Source: Planctomycetota bacterium (lineage in GTDB: Bacteria > Planctomycetota > Planctomycetia > Gemmatales > Gemmataceae). From it: DNA of 42,939 nucleotides. The stretch spans positions 1-42,939 of the forward strand of contig VGZJ01000017.1 of NCBI GenBank assembly GCA_016872595.1, in the 5' to 3' direction. The notes below the pieces were generated by a model. It searched no databases, was not told the origin of the DNA, and saw nothing but the letters and a program-made list of their open reading frames with translations. Position 1 is the first letter of the stretch; each line of letters begins with the position of its first letter. The position numbers were made by a program, and so were the translations under genes. This document shows positions 28,672 through 37,948 of the stretch, one piece after another.

Positions 28672-31071
28672 CTAATGGTTGTAAACGAACTCGCGCTTGT
28701 TCAGCAGCGACCAGAGCAAGTCTTCGACGACCTCACGACGAGCGTCAGCCGCACCGTCGAACGCCCTCAGCACCGCGGCGCGCTCGGCTTCCGTTGGGAA
28801 TCGCGCGATGGTGGCGAGGAACAGCTCGTCGGCGATTTCGGCCGGCGTCTTCTTCGAGTCGGCCAGCTTGCGCGCCACGCCGGCGCGGGCGGCGATCTTC
28901 GCGGTGATCTCGGTCGAGTTCATCAGGTGTAGCGCCTGTGCCATGCTCGGCTCGTTGCTGCGCTCGCACTCGCACACCGACGCGCGAACCGGGCGGCCGA
29001 AGATTTTCAGGAAGTACGACGGCATCCGGTTGTCCCATACCTGAATGGCGCGCACGCCTTCCGGCCAACCGTTGAACTTCTCCGGCGCGCCGGTCGTTTG
29101 GCTGATGGCGTCGAGCAGCACTTCCGCCGGCATCGCGCGCGGCACCGCGTGCGAGAAGTTCTGTTCGTCCTTCGCGTTCGACGGCGTGGTCCGCGAACTG
29201 AGTTGGTAGACGCGCGAGTTCAGCAACGTGCGGGTGAACGCCTTCATGTCGTACTTGGAATCGCGCAGGTGCTTCGCGAGGTCGCGCATGAGCGGTTCGT
29301 TGCTCGCCGGGTTGGTCGCGCGAATGTCGTCGAGCGGTTCGACTAGCCCGCGGCCGAAGTAGTGCGCCCAGACGCGGTTCGCGGCGGCGATCGAGAAGAA
29401 CGGGTTGTCCGCGGCCGTGACCCAATCGGCCAGCACGCGCCGCCGGTCGGTGCCCGGCGCGAAGGTCGGGACCGGCGCGCCGAGCGCCTTCGCGGGAACG
29501 GGCTTCTTCGTGCGCGGGTGGAGTAGGTCGGTGCCGGTCGGCCCGGCGAAGATCGCTTCCGCGCCGGTCGGCAGGTTCTTCCGGCTCACGCCGCTGAAGA
29601 ACCCGGCGAGCGCGAAGTAGTCGTCTTGGCCCCACTTCTCCGAAGGGTGGTGGTGGCACTGCGCGCACTCGATGCGCACGCCAAGGAACACTTGGCTGAT
29701 ACTGCGGCTCATCACTTCCGGCGTGCCTAACACTTTGTAGAACGCGGCCGGGCCTTCCGCCGTGGTCGAGCCTTGCGCGGTCAGCACCTCGCGCGCCATC
29801 TGGTCGAACGGCTTGTTCTGCGCGAACGACTTGCGGAGCCAGCGCGTCATGGCGACCGCGCCGGCGGCGTTGATCGCGTCGCGGTCCACGCGCAGAATGT
29901 CCGACCACTTCATCGCCCAATAGTCGGCGTACTCCGGTCGTTCGAGCAGCGCGTCGATCAGCTTCGCGCGCTTGGTCGACTCCTTGCTACTCAGGAACGC
30001 GCGGGCCTCTTCCGCGGTGGGCAGCGTGCCGATGGTGTCGAGGTACACGCGGCGGAGGAACATCGCGTCGTCGGCCAGTTCGCTCGGCGCGATGCCCAGT
30101 AGCGCGAGCTTGTCCCAGACGTGCTTGTCGATGAAGTTGACTTCCGCGGGGCGCGCGAACGTCACGCCCGGTTGCGGTACCGTCACGCGGCAGGTCGCGA
30201 CGTGGCCCATGTAGCGCACGAGGATCGCGGCCTCGCCGGGGATGTCCGCGGCGTGCACCCACCCGCGGCCGTCCGCGCCGGCAATGGTGGTCGCGTTCGA
30301 CTCGTACTCGGCCTCCGTCGTGATGCAGCGGCGCACGCCGGCGGAATCAATCGCGGTCACTTGCAACTGCTGGTTACCTTTGAGCGCGAGCACGCGATTC
30401 GCCGGCTCCACTTCAATCGCGACGACCGGCTTCACGGCGGCGCTCTCGTACTGCGCGCCTTCGGTGATCCACCGCGTCAGGCGCTTGTGACGAATACCGG
30501 CCGGTTCGACCTTTCGCCCGCCGCCGTGCGGCACGCGCCCGGTGGCCTTCGTCACAAACAGGCTGGCGTCCGGCGCGGACGCGAAGAGCCTCCGCCCGCG
30601 GCCCTCCATCACGAGCGCCTGATAGTCGGCCTGCGGGTCGAAGCCGAACACGCTCAGCTTGAAGCCGTTCTGCCCCTCGGCCTTGCCGTGGCAGCCGCCG
30701 CTGTTGCAGCTCGCCTTCGTCAGAATGGGCAGAATCTGGTGCTCGAACGAGATCGGCGTCGGTTTCAGAAGGCCGCGCACCTCGACCGGCACGCGCACCG
30801 ACTCCGCGCCTTGCGCGACGACGATTTCCGTCTTGCCTTCGCCCTTCGGGATGACAAGCCCGGTCGCATCGACGGTCGCAACGGCGGGGTTGGCAGAGGT
30901 GTACTTGGCGGCGCGGGTCAGGTCCGGGCCGGGCTTGTCGTTCGCAACCAAAAGCTGCTGGCTCGATTCGGGGTTATCCAGAACAACGGTCGCGGGCTTC
31001 ACGACAACCGCCGCGTGCGCGGGCGCACCAACGGCAAGTAGCACGAGCAGGGGAGAGAGCGTTCGGAACAT
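28672..31071 (-). CDS. Ig-like + cytochrome-like + DUF1549/DUF1553 protein
   Basis: VVLDNPESSQQLLV...VDATGLVIPKGEGKTEIVV Ig-like; ILTKASCNSGGCHGKAEGQNGFKLS; DDAMFLRRVYLDTIGTLPTAEEARAFL (DUF1549); NRVWAHYFGRGLVEPLDDIRATNPASNEPLM (DUF1553). Confidence 0.88.
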   Translation of the reverse strand: MFRTLSPLLVLLAVGAPAHAAVVVKPATVVLDNPESSQQLLVANDKPGPDLTRAAKYTSANPAVATVDATGLVIPKGEGKTEIVVAQGAESVRVPVEVRGLLKPTPISFEHQILPILTKASCNSGGCHGKAEGQNGFKLSVFGFDPQADYQALVMEGRGRRLFASAPDASLFVTKATGRVPHGGGRKVEPAGIRHKRLTRWITEGAQYESAAVKPVVAIEVEPANRVLALKGNQQLQVTAIDSAGVRRCITTEAEYESNATTIAGADGRGWVHAADIPGEAAILVRYMGHVATCRVTVPQPGVTFARPAEVNFIDKHVWDKLALLGIAPSELADDAMFLRRVYLDTIGTLPTAEEARAFLSSKESTKRAKLIDALLERPEYADYWAMKWSDILRVDRDAINAAGAVAMTRWLRKSFAQNKPFDQMAREVLTAQGSTTAEGPAAFYKVLGTPEVMSRSISQVFLGVRIECAQCHHHPSEKWGQDDYFALAGFFSGVSRKNLPTGAEAIFAGPTGTDLLHPRTKKPVPAKALGAPVPTFAPGTDRRRVLADWVTAADNPFFSIAAANRVWAHYFGRGLVEPLDDIRATNPASNEPLMRDLAKHLRDSKYDMKAFTRTLLNSRVYQLSSRTTPSNAKDEQNFSHAVPRAMPAEVLLDAISQTTGAPEKFNGWPEGVRAIQVWDNRMPSYFLKIFGRPVRASVCECERSNEPSMAQALHLMNSTEITAKIAARAGVARKLADSKKTPAEIADELFLATIARFPTEAERAAVLRAFDGAADARREVVEDLLWSLLNKREFVYNH

Positions 31072-31150
31072 GCGCGAGGCTCGGCAGGCAGGGACCGACA
31101 GGTGAAGAGATCATACCCCAAGGGCGCGGCGAGTGCGAGAGGCTTTCCGA

Positions 31151-31194
31151 AGCAGCTCGCGGCTTCGCGAGCGCATGCGAAGCCGCGAGCTGCT
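31151..31194. repeat. Inverted repeat AGCAGCTCGCGGCTTCGC-N8-GCGAAGCCGCGAGCTGCT
   Basis: Perfect 18-bp arms between divergent genes. Confidence 0.92.
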
Positions 31195-31248
31195 GACTTT
31201 CGCGCGTGTGGGGGTAAGATGCGCGTATCGCATTCGTTGGAGTCCGCA

Positions 31249-34200
31249 ATGACACGAACTCTCCCCCTCCTGCTCATCTGCGGCGTACTGGCGTTCGCGC
31301 TCGCGCCGACCTCGCGCCCCACAGTTGCGCAGGAGCCGAAGGCGAAGGGCGACGATTTCACCGCTGCGGTCAAGCCGGTGGTCGCGAAGTATTGCCTGTC
31401 GTGCCACTCCACAAAGGTCAAGAAGGGGAGCCTCGACCTCGAACGGTTCGGCACTGTGGCCGACGTGCGCAAGGACGTGAAAGTGTGGCAGAACATGATC
31501 GAGCAGATCGAGACGGGCGAGATGCCGCCGAAAGACAAGCCGCAGCCGAGCGAGGCCGAGAAGAAGCAACTGATCGCGTGGATCAAAGGGTTCCTCGAAG
31601 CGGAAGCAAAGGCCCGCACTGGCGACCCGGGTTTCGTTCCCTTGCGCCGGCTCTCGAACGCCGAGTACGACTACACCGTGCGCGACCTGACCGGCGTGGA
31701 CCTGCGCCCGGCGCGCGAGTTCCCGGCCGACGGCGCGGCCGGCGAGGGATTTACCAACGCCGCCGAAGCCCTCACGGACATCTCGCCGGCGCTCTTCACC
31801 AAGTACCTCAACGCCGCGAAGGACACCGCCGACCGTGCGGTCCTGCTGCCCGACGGCTTCCGCTTCTCGCCCGCGAAGACCCGGCGCGACTGGACCGACG
31901 AGGGCACCGCGAAGCTGCGCGCGTTCTACCGCGAGGTCGCGCCGCCCGACGGAAAACTGCCGGTGCAAGCGTACCTGCTCGCGACGGTGCGGAACCGCGA
32001 CGCGCTGCTCGCGGGCAAGTTCGATGAGGTCGCGGCGAAGGAGAAGCTGAGCGCGAAGTACCTGCGGGCGCTGTTCGCGGCGCTAAGCAATCCGACGCAA
32101 TCGCGCCCGCTCGACACGATTCGCGCGAAGTGGCGCGGGGCGAAGGAGGCGGACGTCCCGGCGCTCGCGGCCGACGTGGTCGCACAGCAGAACGCGCTGT
32201 GGCGCACGGTGCGCATCGGCAGCTACGTTCAGGCCAAGTGGGGCGAAGCCAAGGGCGGCTACCTTGAGAGCGTGACGCGACAGGTGCCCGTCGATCCGCC
32301 GGTCGCGGAGTCGGCGACTTTGCGGTTCCCGTTCAAGCCCGCGCCGGGGCAATCGGACGTGACGCTGTACATGAGCGCGCACGAAGTCAAGAGCGCGGGC
32401 GATGTGGTGTGGGCGCGGCCGCGCTTCGAGGGCGCGGGCAAGCCCCCATTACTCCTGAGCGATTACGCCACCTTCGGCCTGGCGTTCGAGGTCGAGTACC
32501 CAACGGCCTTCGCCAACAGCGCGAAGTACCTCGCCGCAGCGGTCGAACTGGCCAACGACAAGAAACTGACCGTCGAGGACGTGGCCAGGACGCACGGCAT
32601 CGACGCAGCATTCTTGAAGCGGTGGAGCGAGGTACTCGCGGTCGAGTCGTTCGCACGCGACGCCAATGCAATTGGCCGCATCGTGCCCGCAGTCGAGCTG
32701 ACATTGCTCGAAGTGAAGACCGCGCCGAACGCCGCCCGCCCCGCCATCAACGGCTGGCACAAGAAGGGCACCGACCTGCCCGTTCTGGTCACGAACTCTT
32801 CGGACAAGGCCGAGCAGATTCCCGGCCGCGTGCCGGCAAAGGGGGTGGGCGTTCACCCGATGCCGAAGGAGTTCGTCGCGGTGGTGTGGACCGCGCCGGT
32901 GGCGTGCAGCGTGAAGGTTAGCGCGAAGATCGTTCACGCGCACCCGGCGTGCGGTAACGGCGTGGCGTACTGGCTCGAACACCGCCGCGCCGGGCGCGCC
33001 GCGGTGTTCGCTGAAGGGGGCATCGACCTCGGCGGCGAAGCCGTGCCCGCGGTGAAGACGCTCAAAATCGAGAAGGGCGATCAGGTCATCCTCGCGGTGG
33101 ACGCGAAGAACAACGAACACACCTGTGACATGACCGCGATCGAGTTCGCGCTGACCGACACTGAAAAGCCGGGCCGTATCTGGAACCTCGCCGCGGACAT
33201 CGCCACCAGCGTTCAGGCCGGCAACCCGCACGACGACGCGCAGGGCAACAAGGCCGTGTGGAGCTTCGTCCGCGGGCCGTCGCGCCCACTGGGCGCGAGC
33301 GTCAGCAACCTGATCCCGCCCGCGTCGCTGCTCGGCAAGTGGCGCGATGCGGCCAGCGACCCCAAGCAGAAGGACGAGGCCGCGAAGCTGGCTTCGCAGG
33401 TGCAAGCGCTGCTGAGCGGCGCGCGGCCGAAGGAGGACAAGTCGCCGGATCGCGCGCTGTACGACAACCTCGTGGGCGTCGAGAGCAAGCTGTTCGTTGG
33501 CGTCGATGTGGCGAAGGTTGCGAGAGCGCAAACGGCTTCGAAGTTCGGGCTGCCCAAAGAGAGGTTCGTTGATGGCAACCTGACTGCGAAAACGAATCAG
33601 GTGATCGAGGTGAAGTTGCCGGCTGCGCTGTTCGTCGGGCGCGAGTTCGTTGTGGAGGCGAAGCTCGGCGGCGCGGCCGGCACGAGGCTCGTGCTCCCCG
33701 GCGTGTCCGCCGCGCCGGGCGCGGCCCCCACCAGCCCGCTGCTCGGCTCCGCGACCGGCGAAGCGTACAAGCAGTTCGTTGCGGGCAACGACGAGTTCCG
33801 CCGGGTTTTCCCGCTCTACACCTGCTTCCCGCAGGTCGTGCCAACGGACGAAGTCGTCTCGCTGAAGATGTTCCACCGCGAAGACGAACCGCTCGTGCGC
33901 CTGTTCCTCTCGGACGAGCAGACGCGCACGCTCGAACGCCTCTGGGCCGAGCACCGGTTCGTTAGCCGGCAGCCGGTCGCGGAGTGGGAGTACCTGCCGC
34001 AGTTCATGGGCTACACCACGCAGGACACGCCGAAGGAGTTACAGCAGTTCTTCATCGACCGCAAGCCGCTGTTCAAGAAGTTGGCCGACGAGTTCGTAAA
34101 GGACGAAGAGGTCGCGGCCCCGAAGCAACTGGACACGCTGGTCGCGTTCGCGGAGAAGGTGTACCGTCGCCCGCTCGCGGCGGGCGAGAAGGACGAACTG

Positions 34201-35373
34201 CGCGCGCTGTACACGCGCATTCGCGCGAAGGGCGCACCGCACGAAGAGGCGTTCCGCGGCGTGCTGGCGCGGGTGTTCGTCGCCCCGGCGTTCCTGTACC
34301 GCATCGAAGCCGCCCCGAAGGGCAAGGAACCGGGGGCGGTCAGCGATTACGAACTGGCGACGCGCCTCAGTTACTTCCTCTGGGCCAGCGCCCCCGACGA
34401 CGAGCTGCGCGCGCTGGCCGTGGCCGGCAAGCTGCGCGACCCGCAAACGCTCGCCGCCCAAGCGCGGCGCATGACGAAGGACGCCAAGACCCGCGCGCTC
34501 GCGGTCGAGTTCGGCACACAGTGGCTCCACGTTCGCGCGTTCGACGAGCACAACGAGAAGAACGAGAAACTGTTCCCGACGTTCACGCCCGAACTGCGGA
34601 AGGCCATGAACGAAGAATCGGTCCTGTTCTTCCTCGACCTGTTCCAATCCGACCGCCCGGTCACGGCGATCCTCGATTCCGATCACACGTTCGTGAACGA
34701 GGCGCTGGCGAAGCACTACGGCATTCCCGGCGTGAGCGGCCCGGCGTTCCGCAAGGTGGACGGCGTCAAGAAGCACGGTCGCGGCGGGATTCTGGGCCTC
34801 GGCAGCGTGCAGGCGAAGCAGAGCGGCGCGTCGCGCACCAGCCCGGTGCTGCGCGGCAACTGGGTGGTCGAAACGCTGCTGGGCGAGAAGCTGCCCAAGC
34901 CGCCCGCGAACGTGCCGCAACTGCCGGAAATCGAAGGCGCGGACAAGCTCACGGTGCGGCAACTGGTCGAGCGCCACGCGAAGGATCAGGCGTGCGCCGT
35001 CTGCCACGTCCGCATCGACCCGTTCGGCTTCGCGCTGGAGAAGTACGACCCCATCGGACGCCTGCGCGAGAAAGACTTGGGCGGCCTCGCCATCGACGCC
35101 AAATCGAAGCTCAAAGACGGCACCGAGTTCGACGGCATCGACGGCCTCCGCACCTACCTGCTCACGAAGAAGAAAGACGTGATCGTGCGCCTGTTCTGCC
35201 AGCGCCTGTTGGGGTACGCTTTAGGGCGCTCCACCACGCTCTCGGACACGGCGCTGATCGACGAGATGGTGAGCGCGCTGAACAAGAACGAGGGCAAGGT
35301 GAGCGCGGCAGTCGAGGTGCTCGTGACGAGCAAGCAATTCAGGATGGTCAGGGGAAGTGGGTTCGAGGAGTAG
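31249..35373 (+). CDS. Large PSCyt-type c-cytochrome protein with DUF1587/1595/1592/1588/1585 architecture
   Basis: Signal peptide; CLSCHSTKVKKGSLDLERF; RRLSNAEYDYTVRDLTGVDL; LATRLSYFLWASAPDDEL; RTSPVLRGNWVVETLLGEKLPKPPANVPQLPE; CAVCHVRIDPFGFALEKYDPIGRLRE; ORF opens at 31102, ATG 31249 precedes the signal peptide. Confidence 0.88.
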   Translation: MTRTLPLLLICGVLAFALAPTSRPTVAQEPKAKGDDFTAAVKPVVAKYCLSCHSTKVKKGSLDLERFGTVADVRKDVKVWQNMIEQIETGEMPPKDKPQPSEAEKKQLIAWIKGFLEAEAKARTGDPGFVPLRRLSNAEYDYTVRDLTGVDLRPAREFPADGAAGEGFTNAAEALTDISPALFTKYLNAAKDTADRAVLLPDGFRFSPAKTRRDWTDEGTAKLRAFYREVAPPDGKLPVQAYLLATVRNRDALLAGKFDEVAAKEKLSAKYLRALFAALSNPTQSRPLDTIRAKWRGAKEADVPALAADVVAQQNALWRTVRIGSYVQAKWGEAKGGYLESVTRQVPVDPPVAESATLRFPFKPAPGQSDVTLYMSAHEVKSAGDVVWARPRFEGAGKPPLLLSDYATFGLAFEVEYPTAFANSAKYLAAAVELANDKKLTVEDVARTHGIDAAFLKRWSEVLAVESFARDANAIGRIVPAVELTLLEVKTAPNAARPAINGWHKKGTDLPVLVTNSSDKAEQIPGRVPAKGVGVHPMPKEFVAVVWTAPVACSVKVSAKIVHAHPACGNGVAYWLEHRRAGRAAVFAEGGIDLGGEAVPAVKTLKIEKGDQVILAVDAKNNEHTCDMTAIEFALTDTEKPGRIWNLAADIATSVQAGNPHDDAQGNKAVWSFVRGPSRPLGASVSNLIPPASLLGKWRDAASDPKQKDEAAKLASQVQALLSGARPKEDKSPDRALYDNLVGVESKLFVGVDVAKVARAQTASKFGLPKERFVDGNLTAKTNQVIEVKLPAALFVGREFVVEAKLGGAAGTRLVLPGVSAAPGAAPTSPLLGSATGEAYKQFVAGNDEFRRVFPLYTCFPQVVPTDEVVSLKMFHREDEPLVRLFLSDEQTRTLERLWAEHRFVSRQPVAEWEYLPQFMGYTTQDTPKELQQFFIDRKPLFKKLADEFVKDEEVAAPKQLDTLVAFAEKVYRRPLAAGEKDELRALYTRIRAKGAPHEEAFRGVLARVFVAPAFLYRIEAAPKGKEPGAVSDYELATRLSYFLWASAPDDELRALAVAGKLRDPQTLAAQARRMTKDAKTRALAVEFGTQWLHVRAFDEHNEKNEKLFPTFTPELRKAMNEESVLFFLDLFQSDRPVTAILDSDHTFVNEALAKHYGIPGVSGPAFRKVDGVKKHGRGGILGLGSVQAKQSGASRTSPVLRGNWVVETLLGEKLPKPPANVPQLPEIEGADKLTVRQLVERHAKDQACAVCHVRIDPFGFALEKYDPIGRLREKDLGGLAIDAKSKLKDGTEFDGIDGLRTYLLTKKKDVIVRLFCQRLLGYALGRSTTLSDTALIDEMVSALNKNEGKVSAAVEVLVTSKQFRMVRGSGFEE

Positions 35374-35406
35374 CTCAACTGCGCGAGGGCGTAATGTTCG
35401 GTCAAC

Positions 35407-35658
35407 TTAGGGCGAACATCGGTCGATCTCCCTCAGGCGCTCCATCACGGCTTCGGGCGAGACCCACTTTGTGTTAGGGTCGCGCCGTTCGCGCTCGAGT
35501 TCCTCGACGGTGACGCCGAACTCGGCGAACGAGATGTTCGTCAGCGCCGCCGGGATGAACTGGCCGAGCAGCACGCCGTTCGGCCCCCGCACTTCTTGCG
35601 GAGCGGACACGGCGGCCAGCGCCGTAGCCGTGGGTTCGTCGAGAATCGTGATCGGCAT
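35407..35658 (-). CDS. Small hypothetical protein (83 aa)
   Basis: ORF MPITILDEPTATALAAVSAPQEVRGPNGVLLGQFIPAALTNISFAEFGVTVEELERERRDPNTKWVSPEAVMERLREIDRCSP. Confidence 0.55.
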   Translation of the reverse strand: MPITILDEPTATALAAVSAPQEVRGPNGVLLGQFIPAALTNISFAEFGVTVEELERERRDPNTKWVSPEAVMERLREIDRCSP

Positions 35659-35747
35659 GGCGGTTCCTCTTGGGCAACCGCCATGTTACCCTGGACGAGA
35701 GCCGAAATGCAGGCGGGTTCTGCCACGGTGTAGGTGATCGTGCAGAG

Positions 35748-35789
35748 AAACAGTTTAGGATGGTGCGAGGTAGCGAGTTTGGGGAGTGA
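35748..35789 (+). pseudogene. Remnant C-terminal tail of a second DUF1592-type gene
   Basis: AAACAGTTTAGGATGGTGCGAGGTAGCGAGTTTGGGGAGTGA = KQFRMVRGSEFGE*, versus KQFRMVRGSGFEE* at 35332-35373. Confidence 0.65.
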
Positions 35790-35824
35790 ATCGCTTGTAC
35801 TGAATTGCTCCTAATGGGATTGCC

Positions 35825-36589
35825 ATGCCATTCGTTCGTCCCAAATCCGCGACACAGCTCACTGTTGTGCAAAAGCGGCAGTTGATCGAGGCATATTTTG
35901 ATGAGTACCGTCAATTGGCAGAGAGTACTCCCGATCTGCTGAACAGGAAAATCCCGCGTGACGGGGATGCATTTGCCCAACTGCTCGATCAGATCGGCGA
36001 GTTGCTGGTGAAGCACGCGGAAACCGTGGCTTCTCAACCCGGCCCAGTCGCCCAATTCCTCTCAGACAACCCCTTGCCGGCATCGTTAGCCGGTAAACTC
36101 CCTAACGAGTTTCGTGTCTTTTGTCTTACTTTGAATGCCCTCAAGCAATGGGTTGCTGCCGAACAAGCTGCAACCGATCGCTACCTTTTGGGTGGGACGG
36201 CACGGGAGCTATGTCGGGCGGCAGCGACCAACTGTATCCTTTCAGGCGAATCGCTCGTAACGGGCAGCGTCGACTTGCATCATCCGCTGCGCGACGGTCG
36301 TCCACCTATTCCCCTGAGTAAAGTGGCGCACGCCAAACTCGAAGGGCAAGTGTCGGATTCGGCTAGCGACGCGCTGCGTGGTCTGTTGTCGATGGTCCGC
36401 CGGAGCGGTAGATCATGGGCGCAACTGCGGCGAGGCTGTTTAGATCTCCTCGAACGGCCGGTGCAGCATTCGACACCAGCGATGAGAAATGGTGCGCGAG
36501 CGTTTGCTCGAGAAGCATCGCTGGCAGCAGCGAAGAGCTACCAAGAACTCATCGATTGGCTCGATGAACACAAGCTTGGCGCAATCTAG
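35825..36589 (+). CDS. Hypothetical protein with a DLHHPLRDGRPPIPLS motif, lower GC than its surroundings
   Basis: Single 254-aa ORF, visibly AT-richer codon usage; CxxSGE...HHP..DGRPP segment reminiscent of a degenerate HNH region. Confidence 0.6.
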   Translation: MPFVRPKSATQLTVVQKRQLIEAYFDEYRQLAESTPDLLNRKIPRDGDAFAQLLDQIGELLVKHAETVASQPGPVAQFLSDNPLPASLAGKLPNEFRVFCLTLNALKQWVAAEQAATDRYLLGGTARELCRAAATNCILSGESLVTGSVDLHHPLRDGRPPIPLSKVAHAKLEGQVSDSASDALRGLLSMVRRSGRSWAQLRRGCLDLLERPVQHSTPAMRNGARAFAREASLAAAKSYQELIDWLDEHKLGAI

Positions 36590-36619
36590 TTTCCAGACTC
36601 AGGACTAAAGAGACACACA

Positions 36620-37948
36620 ATGCTCCCCCTCACCCAATCCCTCGCCCGGCGCACGTTCCTCCGCGGGGTCGGCGTCACGATGGCGCTGCCGTGGCTCGAG
36701 TCGGTGCCCGTGTGGGGCGACGACAAGCCCAAGAACGGCGCGTCCGAAGCCCCGGTGCGGTTCGCGGCGCTGTTCTGCGGCAACGGGTTCCACAGCCGGG
36801 AGTGGTGGGCCAAGGGCGAAGGCAAGGCGATGGAGTTGGGCAAGGTGCTCGACCCGCTCAAGCCGCACCGCGAGAAGATGCTGTTCCTCCGCGGCCTGTA
36901 CAACGCTGAGGCCCTCATCGGCGGCATCCACAGTTGCCAGACTGGGAACCTGCTCACCGGCGCGCACCTCGCGCCGGACGGCGCGATCAAGAGCGGCATT
37001 AGCTGCGATCAGGTCATCGCCGAGAAGACCAAGGGCCAGACGAAGGTACCCAGCCTCGTGCTGGGAACCGAGGCGTCCATCGCCGCGATCCACAAGAACT
37101 ACTCGATGATCTACAGCTCCCACATTTCGTGGAGCAGCGCCACCACACCGACGCCGCTGGAACTGTACCCGGCGCTCGCGTTCGACCGGCTCTTTCGCGA
37201 CGAAGTGGGCAAGGCGGACAAGAGCGTGCTGGACGCTGTGCGCGAGGACGCCAACAGCTACAAGAAGAACGTCAGCACCGCGGACCAGCGCCGGCTGGAC
37301 GAGTACCTGAACAGCGTGCGCGAGGTCGAGTCGCGCATCGAGCAGGCCGGCAAGAGTGGTCGGCTTCAGGGCTGGCGGCCCACCATCGACAAGCCCGACA
37401 TGAAGCGCCCGGCCGACGGCATCCCGCAGGACATCGACCAGCACATGCGCCTCATGTGCGACATTCTAGTTCTGGGCTTCCGCACGGACACCACGCGCGT
37501 ATGCACCCTGAAGCTCAACAACGACCACTCGTCACTGCGGTTCCCGAACCTGACCGCGGCGAGCGGCAAGGGCGGGATCGACTACATGATCCACCACCTG
37601 CTCTCGCACACCGACGGCGCGGACTGGCTCAAGGTGAACCAGTTCTTCACGCAGCAGGTCGCGTACATCTGCGACAAGCTCGACGCGGTGAAGGAAGGCG
37701 ACCGCACGCTGCTCGACAACAGCATGATCCTGTTCTGTTCGAGCATGATGACGGGCAACCACAACAACGACCAACTGCCGGTGGTGCTAATGGGGAAGGG
37801 CGGCGGGCAGATCAAGACCGGCCGCATCCTCGACTACCTCGGCAAACCGAACCGCAAGATGTGCAGCCTGTACCTCTCCCTGATGGAGAAGGCCGGCGTG
37901 AAGCTGAAAGAGTTCGGCGACTCGAAGCAGCAACTCGCGGAGATTTGA
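36620..37948 (+). CDS. DUF1552 family protein with Tat signal
   Basis: RRTFLRGVGVTMALPWLES; ALFCGNGFHSREWW; GIHSCQTGNLLTGA; STADQRRLDEYLNSVREVESRI. Confidence 0.9.
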   Translation: MLPLTQSLARRTFLRGVGVTMALPWLESVPVWGDDKPKNGASEAPVRFAALFCGNGFHSREWWAKGEGKAMELGKVLDPLKPHREKMLFLRGLYNAEALIGGIHSCQTGNLLTGAHLAPDGAIKSGISCDQVIAEKTKGQTKVPSLVLGTEASIAAIHKNYSMIYSSHISWSSATTPTPLELYPALAFDRLFRDEVGKADKSVLDAVREDANSYKKNVSTADQRRLDEYLNSVREVESRIEQAGKSGRLQGWRPTIDKPDMKRPADGIPQDIDQHMRLMCDILVLGFRTDTTRVCTLKLNNDHSSLRFPNLTAASGKGGIDYMIHHLLSHTDGADWLKVNQFFTQQVAYICDKLDAVKEGDRTLLDNSMILFCSSMMTGNHNNDQLPVVLMGKGGGQIKTGRILDYLGKPNRKMCSLYLSLMEKAGVKLKEFGDSKQQLAEI

